From: Ahrensia sp.
Lineage (GTDB): Bacteria > Pseudomonadota > Alphaproteobacteria > Rhizobiales > Rhizobiaceae
Assembly (NCBI GenBank): GCA_002706335.1
Contig: PAKZ01000019.1
Coordinates: forward strand, 1-64,000
Length of the DNA: 64,000 nt
Direction of reading: 5' to 3'
Numbering within the stretch: position 1 is the stretch's first letter; each line of letters begins with the position of its first letter. This document shows, piece after piece, positions 27,166 through 35,550 of this stretch. A program made the position numbers and the translations under genes. Below the pieces are notes generated by a model. It had not been told where the DNA came from. It made no database searches and saw nothing but the letters and a program-made list of their open reading frames with translations.

Positions 27166-27753
27166 ATGGCGCCAAGCGCTGTGCAGGTGAGAACATTGGA
27201 AAGATACGACGGTGATCCTGATTTCACCGCCCTGATGAGTCGCATAAGCGAACGCGACAGAGACGCGTTCGAGACGCTGTTCGTTCATTTCGGCCCGCGC
27301 GTGAAAGCGTTGATGCTGAAGAGCGGCGCCGAGCACTCGGTCGCCGAGGACATCGTCCAGGACGTGTTCATGTCGGTTTGGCGAAAAGCCGACTATTACG
27401 CGCCCGAGCGCGGTGCGGTGAGCACATGGATATACTCCATTGCAAGAAACGCCCGTATTGACCGGCTCAGGCGTCAGTCGTCGAAGCCATATGATGACAT
27501 TTCGGAGATGGAGATCGAAGCTTCAGATCCGGACGCGGAAGAAGAACTCGCCTTGGTGCAGCGTGCTGACAAGGTTGCGGAAGCCATGGTCGAACTGCCA
27601 GACGAACAGCGGCAGATCATCGAACTGGCTTACATGCACGACTTGCCGCAAAGCGAGATCGCCACGCGCCTGTCGCTGCCGCTCGGAACAGTGAAATCAC
27701 GTATGCGCCTCGCTTATGCGAAGTTGAAACAGAAACTGGAAGAAATACGATGA
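27166..27753 (+). CDS. rpoE: ECF sigma factor of RpoE/ChrR (singlet-oxygen) type
   Basis: 195 residues. Sigma region 2 at about 35-105 (DIVQDVFMSVWRKADYY, STWIYSIARNARIDRLRR) and region 4 at about 140-190 (LPDEQRQIIELAYMHDLPQSEIATRLSLP). It directs RNA polymerase to singlet-oxygen and organic peroxide defence promoters. The ATG at 27166 is chosen because a longer frame start at 27115 (TTG) lies inside the promoter at 27107-27136. AGGAAC precedes the ATG. The stop overlaps the chrR start (ATGA), pairing sigma and anti-sigma synthesis. Confidence 0.9.
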   Translation: MAPSAVQVRTLERYDGDPDFTALMSRISERDRDAFETLFVHFGPRVKALMLKSGAEHSVAEDIVQDVFMSVWRKADYYAPERGAVSTWIYSIARNARIDRLRRQSSKPYDDISEMEIEASDPDAEEELALVQRADKVAEAMVELPDEQRQIIELAYMHDLPQSEIATRLSLPLGTVKSRMRLAYAKLKQKLEEIR

Positions 27754-28397
27754 CGATCGCCCATCATCTCGATGATGCGACATTGATGCGCTACGCAAGC
27801 GGCGACTTAGACGAGGCCTTTCTCGTGGTCGTCGCCACGCATTTGGCAATGTGCGAGCAATGCCGCAAGGCCGTGCGCTATGCAGAGGAACTGGGAGGCG
27901 AAATGCTGTTCGCTTGTGAACCTGCGGATATGAATCCCGCCGCCCTCAATACCCTCTTGAACAGGATCGACGCCGACGAACCCGCTTTGGCGAGACAGGA
28001 AGCTGTTCGAGGTGATCTGCCAGCGCCGCTCGCACGGAAGGTCGGTCAGAGCCTCGAAAACATTGCCTGGCGGAGGGTCGCGCCCGGCGTGAAAAGGCAC
28101 GTGATCGAAATGGACAATTCAACGTCCTCTTCGCTCTACATGCTCTGGATTGCACCAGGGGTCGCCGTTCCCGAACATGGCCATGGCGGCTCCGAAATGA
28201 CGCTGATCCTGTCGGGTGCCTATCGCGATGATCTCGGCCGGTTCGGGCCCGGCGACGTCGCCGATCTCGACGAACATGTCGAGCACCAGCCGCGCGTCGA
28301 GGATGGAGCGCCCTGTATTTGCCTCATCGCTACTGAAACACGCGCCCGGTTCTCGGGACTGATCGGACGGTTGATGCAGCCCTTCGTCGGCATTTGA
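27750..28397 (+). CDS. chrR: Zinc anti-sigma factor ChrR with cupin domain
   Basis: 215 residues. The N-terminal zinc anti-sigma domain has H6, H31, C35 and C38, the same numbering as the zinc ligands of Rhodobacter ChrR. The C-terminal cupin carries H143, H145, E149 and H179, matching the second metal site needed for release of the sigma factor by singlet oxygen. It binds and silences the sigma factor encoded just upstream, in the cytoplasm. Confidence 0.92.
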   Translation: MTIAHHLDDATLMRYASGDLDEAFLVVVATHLAMCEQCRKAVRYAEELGGEMLFACEPADMNPAALNTLLNRIDADEPALARQEAVRGDLPAPLARKVGQSLENIAWRRVAPGVKRHVIEMDNSTSSSLYMLWIAPGVAVPEHGHGGSEMTLILSGAYRDDLGRFGPGDVADLDEHVEHQPRVEDGAPCICLIATETRARFSGLIGRLMQPFVGI

Positions 28398-28402
28398 CCG
28401 TC

Positions 28403-29173
28403 ATGTCATTCCCGGATTCATCCTGGAAGGTGGCCTGGATTACCGGAGCCAGTTCGGGCATTGGCCGCGAGTTGGCCTCGTTGCTCGACACGAAGGCCGG
28501 CAAGGTCGTGGTGTCGGCACGTTCGTCCGAGAAGCTCGACAAACTGGCCGCCGGCAGCCAGGCGATAAAGCCCTATCCTCTCGACGTGACCGACGAGACA
28601 GCTGTTTCTGCTTGTGTCGACAGTATCGAGAGCGACCTCGGGCCGATCGATCTTGCCGTCTTCTGTGCCGGAACATGGGCGATCATGGATCAGGGCGAGA
28701 TCGATATCGATGCAATCCGCAGCGGTGTCGAGGTCAACTATATGGGCGTGGTCAATGCGCTGGCGGCCTTGGTGCCGCGCATGCGCGAGCGCGGCCAGGG
28801 CCATATAGCGATCGTTGCTTCGGTCGCCGGCTATCGCGGCTTGCCGCGCGCCACGGCATACGGCCCGACCAAGGCCGCTCTCATCAATCTGGCGGAAACA
28901 CTGAAAAGCGAGCTGGAACCGTTCGGAATCACGGTTTCGGTGGTCAATCCGGGTTTTGTCGACACGCCAATGACCAGCGACAACCCCTTTCCGATGCCCG
29001 GAATCATGCCGGCCGACAAAGCAGCGCAAGCGCTGCTCGCCGGATTGGAGAAACGGCGCTTCGAAATTATCTTTCCGCGTGGATTTGTCTATGCGGTCAA
29101 GCTTCTTCGCATCCTGCCCTACCGCCTGTTCTTCTGGTACGTGTCGCGTACGATGATCGACAAGAAGGGCTGA
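28403..29173 (+). CDS. Short-chain dehydrogenase/reductase in the rpoE-chrR operon
   Basis: 256 residues. NAD(P)-binding TGASSGIG (14-21); catalytic S140, Y153, K157; a hydrophobic, basic C-terminus (about 225-250) may touch the membrane. It starts 5 bases after chrR and so should be induced with the sigma factor. SDR genes next to rpoE-chrR and to FAD oxidoreductase/DUF1365 genes recur in alphaproteobacterial singlet-oxygen clusters, but the substrate is not settled. Confidence 0.85.
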   Translation: MSFPDSSWKVAWITGASSGIGRELASLLDTKAGKVVVSARSSEKLDKLAAGSQAIKPYPLDVTDETAVSACVDSIESDLGPIDLAVFCAGTWAIMDQGEIDIDAIRSGVEVNYMGVVNALAALVPRMRERGQGHIAIVASVAGYRGLPRATAYGPTKAALINLAETLKSELEPFGITVSVVNPGFVDTPMTSDNPFPMPGIMPADKAAQALLAGLEKRRFEIIFPRGFVYAVKLLRILPYRLFFWYVSRTMIDKKG

Positions 29174-29182
29174 CGCGCCGGT

Positions 29183-29983
29183 TCAGCGCTCGGAGACTGC
29201 AATATCGTCACGCGTGTCCGGGAAGTCGATTGAACGCTCCGGCGCCGCCGAACGAGGCTTCAGCCGCAATCCCTTCAACCACAATTTCATCGCCTCGTAA
29301 TGGATTCCGGCCGTCACTTTCACGGTCATCCAGCCGGTCTTTACCACCGCGCGTATAAGGGCTGCGTCGGTCAGATCTTTCCGCTCGCCATGGAAATGCG
29401 CCCGCAGAACCGGACCGTCGTCATCGCGTAACGCTACACCGACAGTGAGTTCCTCCAGCGGCGGTGTCAGGTGGAAACTGTAGGTTCCCTTCGGCCCGTT
29501 GAAGGGTGAAACATAAAACCGCTTCGAGCATGACTGCGCGATCGGACCGTCGCTCTCCGCCGCCACGGGCAACACATATGTCTGACGCTCGCCGAAAGTG
29601 TTGTTCACCTCATAGACCATCAGGCGAACGCGCCCCTCGCCATCGACGCCGTAATAGACCGTGAGCGGGTTGAAGGCATATCCGAGAATGCGCGGATAGC
29701 ACAGCATCAGAAACCGCTCGACGGTCCCCGCATAGCCTGCCTTCAACGCAATCTCCTCAAGATAGTCTGGGAGAGCCGAAAAACCATCGCCATGGTCGCG
29801 GTCGTAAAGGCTGAACAGGTTGAACCGGTTGCGCGAAAAGAACCGCAACCGCCGGCCAAGTGCATCAAGCGTGCTGCAATCGAACATGACAGAGAACACG
29901 CTGTAGCGCAGCTTGTGCCGCACCGGACGGACGCGGCTGTGAACCACGTCGCCAAAATAGATCCCTTCGGCCGGTTGGCTCAT
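29183..29983 (-). CDS. DUF1365 family protein
   Basis: 266 residues, full family length. Conserved blocks HSRVRPVRHKLRYSVFS (about 15-31), a PRILGYAFNPLTVYY segment near 105-119, and a C-terminal amphipathic region. Function is not established; the family is regularly paired with the FAD oxidoreductase upstream and is usually linked to lipid modification or oxidative stress. The ATG at 29983 overlaps that gene's stop by 4 bases. A longer reading to 30337 merely runs through the oxidoreductase gene in another frame. Confidence 0.85.
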   Translation of the reverse strand: MSQPAEGIYFGDVVHSRVRPVRHKLRYSVFSVMFDCSTLDALGRRLRFFSRNRFNLFSLYDRDHGDGFSALPDYLEEIALKAGYAGTVERFLMLCYPRILGYAFNPLTVYYGVDGEGRVRLMVYEVNNTFGERQTYVLPVAAESDGPIAQSCSKRFYVSPFNGPKGTYSFHLTPPLEELTVGVALRDDDGPVLRAHFHGERKDLTDAALIRAVVKTGWMTVKVTAGIHYEAMKLWLKGLRLKPRSAAPERSIDFPDTRDDIAVSER

Positions 29984-31302
29984 TCCGCCGCTTCCAGTTT
30001 GGCCGCAATGGGCAGCGCCAGACGCCCGGACTCGTTGTCCACCTCCCATGGCCGGCGAATGCCGCCCAGCTGTTCCGCCACTGCGAGGCCGCTCTGGATA
30101 CCATCCTCGTGGAAACCAAAGCCGAAATAGCTGCCGCAGAACCAGGTTCGGCGAGCCCCCTGAATCGACCAGAGATCGCGCTGCGCTTCCATCGCGCCGG
30201 CATCGAAAACGGGATGGCGGTAGTCGATCTCCGCATCCACAAACTTGGAGTGGATTGGCGCGGTAGGATTCAGCGTCACGAAAAGATTGGACTGCGTTGG
30301 AAGCGACTGCAGCCGGTTCATCCAGTAAGTCACGCACAGCCGCTCGTCAGGACCATGCCGGAGGTAGTTCCAGCTCGACCACAGATGCTTGCGGCGCGGC
30401 ATCCAGCGCGTGTCGCGATGCAGTACGGCTTTGTTGTACTGGTAACCGAAGCGCGACAGCAGGTTTGCCTCGGCGTCATCCGGCTCATCGAGCATTGCGA
30501 GCGCCTGGTCGGCCTGACAGGCCACAACCACATGATCGAACGGGCGCGACACACCGCTGTTGTCGGTGACATGCACATAATTCGAGTGACGCACCAACCG
30601 CTCGATCGGTGTGCCCTTGATAACCTCGATGTCTCCGTCAGCGACGATCTTCTCGACATATTTCCTGCTCCCGCCGGTCACCGTGCGCCACAAGGGACGG
30701 TCATTGAACTGGAGCATGCCGTGATTGTCGTAGAAGTCGATGAAGCTGCGAGCCGGAAAGCGCAACATCTGATCGGCGTCGGTCGACCAGATGGCCGCAC
30801 CCATCGGAACAATATGATCGATAATGAAGCTTTCGCCATAACCTTCGGCTTCCAGGAATTCACCGAGCGACATATCGTGCCGGCCAGAGACGATCCGATC
30901 TTTCGCCGTCGCGAAAAACCGCGACAGGTCGCGCAACAGCCGCCAATGACGCGGCGAGAGAGAGTTGCGCCATTGGCCGAAAAATCCGGAAAACCCGGAA
31001 CCGGAATATTCATAGGCCCCGCCGCCCGTCGACAAGGCAAAGCTCATTTCCGTTTCATCAGTCGCCACGCCGAGATGATGGAACAGTGCCGACAGGTTAG
31101 GATAGTTGCGTCGGTTGTAGACTATGAAGCCCGTATCCACTGGCGTCCGGCCATCCGGCGTATCGACGTCAAGCGTGTTGGCGTGACCGCCGAGACGGTC
31201 GGCGGCTTCGTAAAGCGTCACCTGGTGTTTTCTGGAAAGAAGCCACGCCGCCGAAAGCCCGGCTATGCCCGATCCTATGACGGCAATTTTCTGTCTGGTC
31301 AT
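29980..31302 (-). CDS. FAD-dependent amine oxidase-family oxidoreductase
   Basis: 440 residues. The N-terminal FAD-binding motif VIGSGIAGLSAAWLL (residues 7-21) is followed by YEAADRLGGHANT. The rest fits the NAD(P)-binding/amine-oxidase family seen with DUF1365 and cyclopropane-synthase-like genes. Probably acts on membrane lipid acyl chains, by analogy with RpoE-ChrR neighbours in Rhodobacter; this is inference. ATG at 31302. A sigma-E-like promoter stands at 31329-31358 just upstream, making this pair a likely target of the RpoE at 27166. Confidence 0.85.
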   Translation of the reverse strand: MTRQKIAVIGSGIAGLSAAWLLSRKHQVTLYEAADRLGGHANTLDVDTPDGRTPVDTGFIVYNRRNYPNLSALFHHLGVATDETEMSFALSTGGGAYEYSGSGFSGFFGQWRNSLSPRHWRLLRDLSRFFATAKDRIVSGRHDMSLGEFLEAEGYGESFIIDHIVPMGAAIWSTDADQMLRFPARSFIDFYDNHGMLQFNDRPLWRTVTGGSRKYVEKIVADGDIEVIKGTPIERLVRHSNYVHVTDNSGVSRPFDHVVVACQADQALAMLDEPDDAEANLLSRFGYQYNKAVLHRDTRWMPRRKHLWSSWNYLRHGPDERLCVTYWMNRLQSLPTQSNLFVTLNPTAPIHSKFVDAEIDYRHPVFDAGAMEAQRDLWSIQGARRTWFCGSYFGFGFHEDGIQSGLAVAEQLGGIRRPWEVDNESGRLALPIAAKLEAAE

Positions 31303-31328
31303 TAATGGCCCGCTACTTGGTTGCCGCT

Positions 31329-31358
31329 CGATTACGCAGGGATCCGTGAGGCGGATCA
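31329..31358 (-). promoter_or_regulatory. RpoE-type promoter for the FAD oxidoreductase-DUF1365 operon
   Basis: Read on the minus strand: TGATCC (31358-31353), 18 bases, TAATCG (31334-31329). The -35 element and spacing are identical to the rpoE promoter; the -10 differs in its last base. Start of the oxidoreductase gene is 27 bases downstream of the -10. Confidence 0.7.
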
Positions 31359-31374
31359 CCGATAAAGCATCTGG

Positions 31375-31404
31375 TGATCTGATCGACGCCTCCCCTCGTA
31401 ACAA
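31375..31404 (+). promoter_or_regulatory. Possible RpoE-type promoter for the DUF2177 gene
   Basis: TGATCT (31375-31380), 18 bases, TAACAA (31399-31404). Spacing is right but both elements deviate from TGATCC and TAnnnT. The position, 22 bases before the DUF2177 ATG and divergent from the promoter at 31329-31358, is what a shared regulon would require. Confidence 0.4.
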
Positions 31405-31426
31405 CGCTAAAGACAGGATTGCGACC

Positions 31427-31840
31427 ATGCTCCACTACGCCATCGCCTATTGCGTGACACTTGTCGCGTTCCTCTTCGTGGATTTCTTCTGGCTGACGCG
31501 TGTGGCGCGCGACTTCTACGCCGGACAAATTGGAACGCTGCTTCTCGACCAACCTCGCCTCGGGGTCGCGGCAGGTTTTTATTGCCTTTACGTCGTGGGG
31601 ATCGTCGCTTTCGCTGTCATGCCCGCACTAAAGGCGAACGCGCCGGGCACAGCACTTGTTCTCGGTGCCCTTTTAGGCCTCATCGCCTATGGAACATATG
31701 ATCTGACAAACTACGCAACACTGAAGGATTGGCCCCTTCTCGTTGTCGTGGTCGATATGGCTTGGGGCGCGGTGCTAACCTCAGTGTCCGCAATCGCTGG
31801 CTTCTACGGCTCAAGGTTCCTGATCCAGTCCGTCTCATAA
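31427..31840 (+). CDS. DUF2177 family membrane protein
   Basis: 137 residues with four predicted membrane segments (about 5-25, 45-65, 75-95, 105-130) and the family motifs FLFVDFFWLTRVARDFY and GLIAYGTYDLTNYATL. Function unknown. DUF2177 genes are common beside DUF1365/amine-oxidase clusters. AGGA precedes the ATG at 31427. A possible sigma-E promoter lies just upstream. Confidence 0.85.
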   Translation: MLHYAIAYCVTLVAFLFVDFFWLTRVARDFYAGQIGTLLLDQPRLGVAAGFYCLYVVGIVAFAVMPALKANAPGTALVLGALLGLIAYGTYDLTNYATLKDWPLLVVVVDMAWGAVLTSVSAIAGFYGSRFLIQSVS

Positions 31841-31889
31841 TTGTTGAGAACACGTGTGAAGGGACTGGCTTTGCGGTTCTGGAGTATCT

Positions 31890-31913
31890 TAACGGCGCGT
31901 GATAACGCCGTTA
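31890..31913. repeat. Inverted repeat in the gap before the CHASE kinase
   Basis: Perfect 8-bp arms TAACGGCG/CGCCGTTA with an 8-base loop, 50 bases after the DUF2177 stop. No T-run follows, so it is a poor terminator by itself; an mRNA 3'-end hairpin or a protein-binding site is possible. Confidence 0.4.
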
Positions 31914-31973
31914 TGGTTCGACTCGGCTTCGGCCCATGCACTTTTCGGGCTAGCGCCTTCCGGAACCCACTCG

Positions 31974-33593
31974 ATGAAGCGTTTTCTTCCTGCCACAGTC
32001 TTTCTGATCGTCGCCGTTCTCGGCGCGGGGATTACGTGGATCGTCTACCAGGCGATCCTTGACACTGCGCAAGCCGAGTTTCAATCGCGGGCGGGAGAAG
32101 CGGTCGGGCGTGTGACCTCCCGGGTGGATCAGCATGTGTCGCTGCTCGCGGCTACCAACGCATTCTTCGTCGCCAATGGTGGCGGCATTCGCACCGACGC
32201 CTTCAAGAAATTCGTGACCGGCATTGATCTGGAGGGACGCTATGATGGCGTTCAGGGTATCGGTTATGCGAAACTCATCCCGACCGGAAACGAAGAGATC
32301 ATCCAGACAAGGTTGGACGCGGAATACGACCTGCAACGGGAGGTCTGGCCTGCAGCAACCGATCAGGACCTTCGCGCGCCCATTGTCCTTCTGGAGCCGC
32401 ATAATCCGCGCAACGACAAGGCGCTTGGATACGACATGTTCTCAGAGGAAAAGCGGCGTGCCGCGATGCGACTGGCCATCGAGAACAACGCCGCAACCGC
32501 GTCTGCGCCCGTCGAGCTCGTGCAGGAGATCACCAGCGTCAAACAGCAGGGCTTCCTCGTCTATCTACCATTCTACCCCGACGGAAAGAATGACGCGCGA
32601 GAAAACAAACCCAGAGGCTTCGTCTACGCGCCCTTCCGCGCCGGGGATCTGCATGTGGCGGCACTCGAAAAACCGCCGATCCTGCCGGTCGTCCTGCGGA
32701 CATATGATGTGTCCGACGCTCCACCGCTTCTTCTCTACGAATCTCCGAATTTCAATGAGCTACGCCCGAAGGACGGTATGACCACCTTCTTCGAAGCCGA
32801 TATCGCCGGTCGTAAATGGCGTTTCGAGGTCAGTTCGATCGGTGGCGCCTCCGAATATGCAGATTTTTTGCCCGTCTACGCCCTCGGCGTCGTTATCATC
32901 GTTCTCGCCGCCTCGCTTGCAGCGGGAGCACGCTGGCAGCACAAGGCGGTGGAATCGGCGATCGCACTGCACGAAACGAGCCGCCGCAGCCTCGAGGAAA
33001 AGGAGCTCCTGCTTCAGGAGATGCGCCATCGCATCAAGAATTCGATCTCGCGCATCATGGCGATTGCCAGGCAGACCGCGTCGACATCGGAAAACTTGCA
33101 GGAATTCAACACATCTTTCTCCTCCCGCTTGAACGCGATGGCAAACGCGCAGGATCTGCTTGCCCGATCGCACTGGGGGCGCGCCAATCTTGGCGATCTC
33201 CTCAAGACCGAACTCGGACAGGTTTTCGGCGACAGCGGCGAGACGTCAAATGTCGAAGGTCCGCGCGTCAATCTCAATGAACGCGCCACGCAGGCGCTCG
33301 GTCTCGTCTTCCACGAACTGGCGACAAATGCGCTCAAGTATAGCGGCGTCGCCGATGGCGATTCGGAGTTGTCGGTCCGTTGGCGTTACGAAGGCAAGGG
33401 CGACAAGAGAACGCTGACCATCGTCTGGCTGGAAAAAGGCAATGTCGTCACCGAGGAACCCAAGAGCAAGGGCTTCGGCTCGCGTCTGGTGGAGGCCAGC
33501 GTGCGCGGCGAACTGCAGGGCGACATCGACCGGCGTTTCGATGCGGAAGGCATGACCTTCACATTCCGCATTCCCGGACGCCAAGTCGACTAA
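31974..33593 (+). CDS. Membrane-bound CHASE-domain HWE/HisKA_2 histidine kinase
   Basis: 539 residues. First membrane segment about 5-25, a periplasmic CHASE sensor domain about 45-280, second membrane segment about 300-320, then the H-box LLLQEMRHRIKN with H352 and an ATPase domain with HELATNALKYS (N-box) and GFGSRLVE. HWE-type kinases feed PhyR in the general stress response of alphaproteobacteria, and phyR is 8 kb away, so this is a plausible input kinase. No EcfG promoter with correct spacing is seen upstream. The ATG at 31974 is preferred to 31899 since a membrane anchor follows at once. Confidence 0.82.
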   Translation: MKRFLPATVFLIVAVLGAGITWIVYQAILDTAQAEFQSRAGEAVGRVTSRVDQHVSLLAATNAFFVANGGGIRTDAFKKFVTGIDLEGRYDGVQGIGYAKLIPTGNEEIIQTRLDAEYDLQREVWPAATDQDLRAPIVLLEPHNPRNDKALGYDMFSEEKRRAAMRLAIENNAATASAPVELVQEITSVKQQGFLVYLPFYPDGKNDARENKPRGFVYAPFRAGDLHVAALEKPPILPVVLRTYDVSDAPPLLLYESPNFNELRPKDGMTTFFEADIAGRKWRFEVSSIGGASEYADFLPVYALGVVIIVLAASLAAGARWQHKAVESAIALHETSRRSLEEKELLLQEMRHRIKNSISRIMAIARQTASTSENLQEFNTSFSSRLNAMANAQDLLARSHWGRANLGDLLKTELGQVFGDSGETSNVEGPRVNLNERATQALGLVFHELATNALKYSGVADGDSELSVRWRYEGKGDKRTLTIVWLEKGNVVTEEPKSKGFGSRLVEASVRGELQGDIDRRFDAEGMTFTFRIPGRQVD

Positions 33594-33602
33594 CCCTGCG
33601 AT

Positions 33603-34034
33603 CTACGAGCGCGACTTTCCCAGAATCATCGATGTCAGGGCGAATGTCATAATAGCCGCCGCGGGCAGCATGGCCGGGACGTTTTCCCGGGTCCGCTGCA
33701 ATCCTTCATCAGCCAATTGCGATAACGCTGCCGAGCGCGCCGCCGCGGCGCGATGTGCGCGGCGTTCATGCCGCAGCCGTGACATTGTATTCAGAAGCAG
33801 CGCTATGACGCCAACCAGCGCAAGAACCAGTGCCGCAAACGCCAGACCTTCCACGAGCCCGAAACGATCTACAAGCGCAATAGTCCCGGCCGCGCCTCCC
33901 AAGCCGATGGCGCCCGCGAACAGCAACCCCGCAACCGCATAACAGGCGACTGCAGTGACAGTTCGCGCGCGCAGACGCGCAAAATCGGCCTGGAACATGT
34001 TCGCCAGGAAATTCAGTCCGGCAGGCATGGACAT
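33603..34034 (-). CDS. Small membrane protein, phage-holin/YqjE-like
   Basis: 143 residues, two strong hydrophobic segments (about 27-50 and 60-82) and a third at about 118-137, with a basic loop between. Such proteins usually follow DUF883 genes, as here, where start and stop codons share one base (34034). Function unknown beyond envelope stress association. Reached by the EcfG promoter at 34384-34408. Confidence 0.7.
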   Translation of the reverse strand: MSMPAGLNFLANMFQADFARLRARTVTAVACYAVAGLLFAGAIGLGGAAGTIALVDRFGLVEGLAFAALVLALVGVIALLLNTMSRLRHERRAHRAAAARSAALSQLADEGLQRTRENVPAMLPAAAIMTFALTSMILGKSRS

Positions 34035-34357
34035 TAGCGGCGCGTCAACAGGGCGGCAAGGAAGCCGACGCCGGCGGCAATGCCGAGGGCTTGCAGAGGA
34101 TGCCGCCGAATCTGGTAGGCGGCTTGATTCTCCAGCTCGCTGGCGCGCGCCGAAAAGTCCGAATAGACCGCCTCGCCTTTTTCACGCGCGGCCGCAGCCT
34201 TTTCTTTTGTGTAGTCGCGCGCCGTGCGAGCACCTGCATCGGACAAGCTCGTAAAACGCTCGGCGAGCGCCTCGAAATCCTTTCGCAGCCCGTCGAGTTC
34301 GGCCGCAAGATCGGCCTCGCTGCGATTGCTCCGTGCGGTCTTGGTTGCAGTGTTCAT
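34034..34357 (-). CDS. DUF883 (ElaB/YqjD-like) membrane-anchored protein
   Basis: 107 residues: charged helical region with heptad-like pattern (about 12-75) and a C-terminal membrane segment PLQALGIAAGVGFLAALLTRR. ElaB/YqjD relatives are stationary-phase, inner-membrane, ribosome-associated proteins. GGAG precedes the ATG at 34357, which overlaps the AI-2E stop by 4 bases. An exact EcfG promoter inside the end of the AI-2E gene drives it. Confidence 0.85.
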   Translation of the reverse strand: MNTATKTARSNRSEADLAAELDGLRKDFEALAERFTSLSDAGARTARDYTKEKAAAAREKGEAVYSDFSARASELENQAAYQIRRHPLQALGIAAGVGFLAALLTRR

Positions 34358-35493
34358 TGAAAACTCCTTTTTTCTCCGGGGTTAACGCGTGCGAGCCGGA
34401 TCGGTTCCAGCTTCGCGCCCGGTTGCCTGCGCGGCGTCAGAATGCGCCTGAGATCGGAGAGCGGTTCCGCCTTGTCGGCGACGGCTTTCAACACGACCAG
34501 CGCCGGGACGGCGAGCACCAGACCTGCAAAGCCCCACAGCCAGCCCCAGAACAAAAGAGACAGGATAATTGTCAGCGGCGCGATTTGCAGACGACGGCCC
34601 AGAAAATGCGGCGTTACAAAATTAGCCTCGACGAAATTAATCGCGAGATAGGCAGCCGCCGGCGCAAACATCTGGAACGGCGTGTCGAAGGTGATGACTG
34701 AGGCGGCGAACAGAGCCGCCGTACCGATCGCCGGACCGACAAAAAGGATATAGTTCAATAGCGCGACGACGATGCCCCATACATATGGCATCGGCACGCC
34801 AAGCAGCCAGAGAGCAAGGCCAACTACGATGCCAAGGCCGATATTGATCAGGCTGGCTACCAGAAAGTAATGACTTGTCTCCCGCTCCGCGTTTTTCCAG
34901 ATGCGTGCTGCCCTCAGTTTGGTCGACATCCGGTCGAACGGCATGGTCGCAAGGGTAAGGAACGGCCGACGCATGACAAGGAGGAAAGCGGAAATAGTCA
35001 GCGTGACGACAATACCGGTGACGACATCGGCGACGGATGTCGCCGCGCGCGCGAGGAAGTTCGGTTCGTGCATGACGACTTCCTGCACTTCCGGATCCTT
35101 GACGATGTTCTTGACGTCGTCCGCGATCTTGGAGACGGCGTCACCGGCCTGTTCGGCGGCGGAAAACGCCGATCGCAAATGGTAGATCTTGCTCCTGAGT
35201 TCCGCTGCGATCTGCGGCCAGTTGTCGAAAACGTTGCTGAGCGGCCCCACGATTAGAACGAAGATCAGAGTCAGCATCGCGGCAACGGCGGTGATCAGCA
35301 CAGCCACCGCAAAAATCTTCGGCATGCCTATGCGATGTAGCGCCGTGATGGGCAAATGTAAGAGGAGCGCGACCAGCAGCCCCAAGGTGATCGGCAGGAA
35401 AACCGCCCGCGCCAAATATAAAGCCGCCACGATTGCGATCAAAAGAGCGATCGTGGCGAGCGAACGGAAGGTTAGGCTGTTGAACGTCAGCAC
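34354..35493 (-). CDS. AI-2E family transporter
   Basis: 379 residues, seven to eight membrane segments, with the family tail LAPLTIILSLLFWGWLWGFAGLVLAVPALVVLK. The family includes TqsA-type exporters and PerM-like proteins, some Na+/H+ antiporters; actual substrate unknown. A GTG at 35493 with GGAG about 10 bases upstream is chosen, since the longer frame (TTG at 35529) begins inside the terminator hairpin of the PRC-barrel gene. Confidence 0.8.
   Translation of the reverse strand: MLTFNSLTFRSLATIALLIAIVAALYLARAVFLPITLGLLVALLLHLPITALHRIGMPKIFAVAVLITAVAAMLTLIFVLIVGPLSNVFDNWPQIAAELRSKIYHLRSAFSAAEQAGDAVSKIADDVKNIVKDPEVQEVVMHEPNFLARAATSVADVVTGIVVTLTISAFLLVMRRPFLTLATMPFDRMSTKLRAARIWKNAERETSHYFLVASLINIGLGIVVGLALWLLGVPMPYVWGIVVALLNYILFVGPAIGTAALFAASVITFDTPFQMFAPAAAYLAINFVEANFVTPHFLGRRLQIAPLTIILSLLFWGWLWGFAGLVLAVPALVVLKAVADKAEPLSDLRRILTPRRQPGAKLEPIRLARVNPGEKRSFQ
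34384..34408 (-). promoter_or_regulatory. EcfG promoter for DUF883 operon
   Basis: Minus strand GGAAC (34408-34404), 16 bases, CGTT (34387-34384). It lies within the last codons of the AI-2E gene and 27 bases before the DUF883 ATG, so the small stress genes can be expressed apart from the transporter. Confidence 0.75.
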
Positions 35494-35509
35494 GGGCTGC
35501 CAACTCCAG

Positions 35510-35540
35510 AAAATGGCACCGCGCCCCAAAGGGCGCGGTG
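35510..35540 (-). terminator. Terminator of the PRC-barrel gene
   Basis: Perfect 10-bp stem (CACCGCGCCC/GGGCGCGGTG) with a 4-base loop, followed on the minus strand by CCATTTT. It lies 11 bases after the PRC-barrel stop. Confidence 0.7.
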
Positions 35541-35550
35541 CGCTACTGAA

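Noticed and set aside
29984-30337. N-terminal extension of the DUF1365 protein
   Set aside because: It overlaps the FAD oxidoreductase gene completely and is not conserved in style; the ATGA overlap at 29980-29983 gives the natural start.
31974-31998. GGAAC near 31961 followed by CGTT near 31979 as an EcfG promoter for the CHASE kinase
   Set aside because: The spacing is only 13 bases and the -10 would lie inside the start of the gene.
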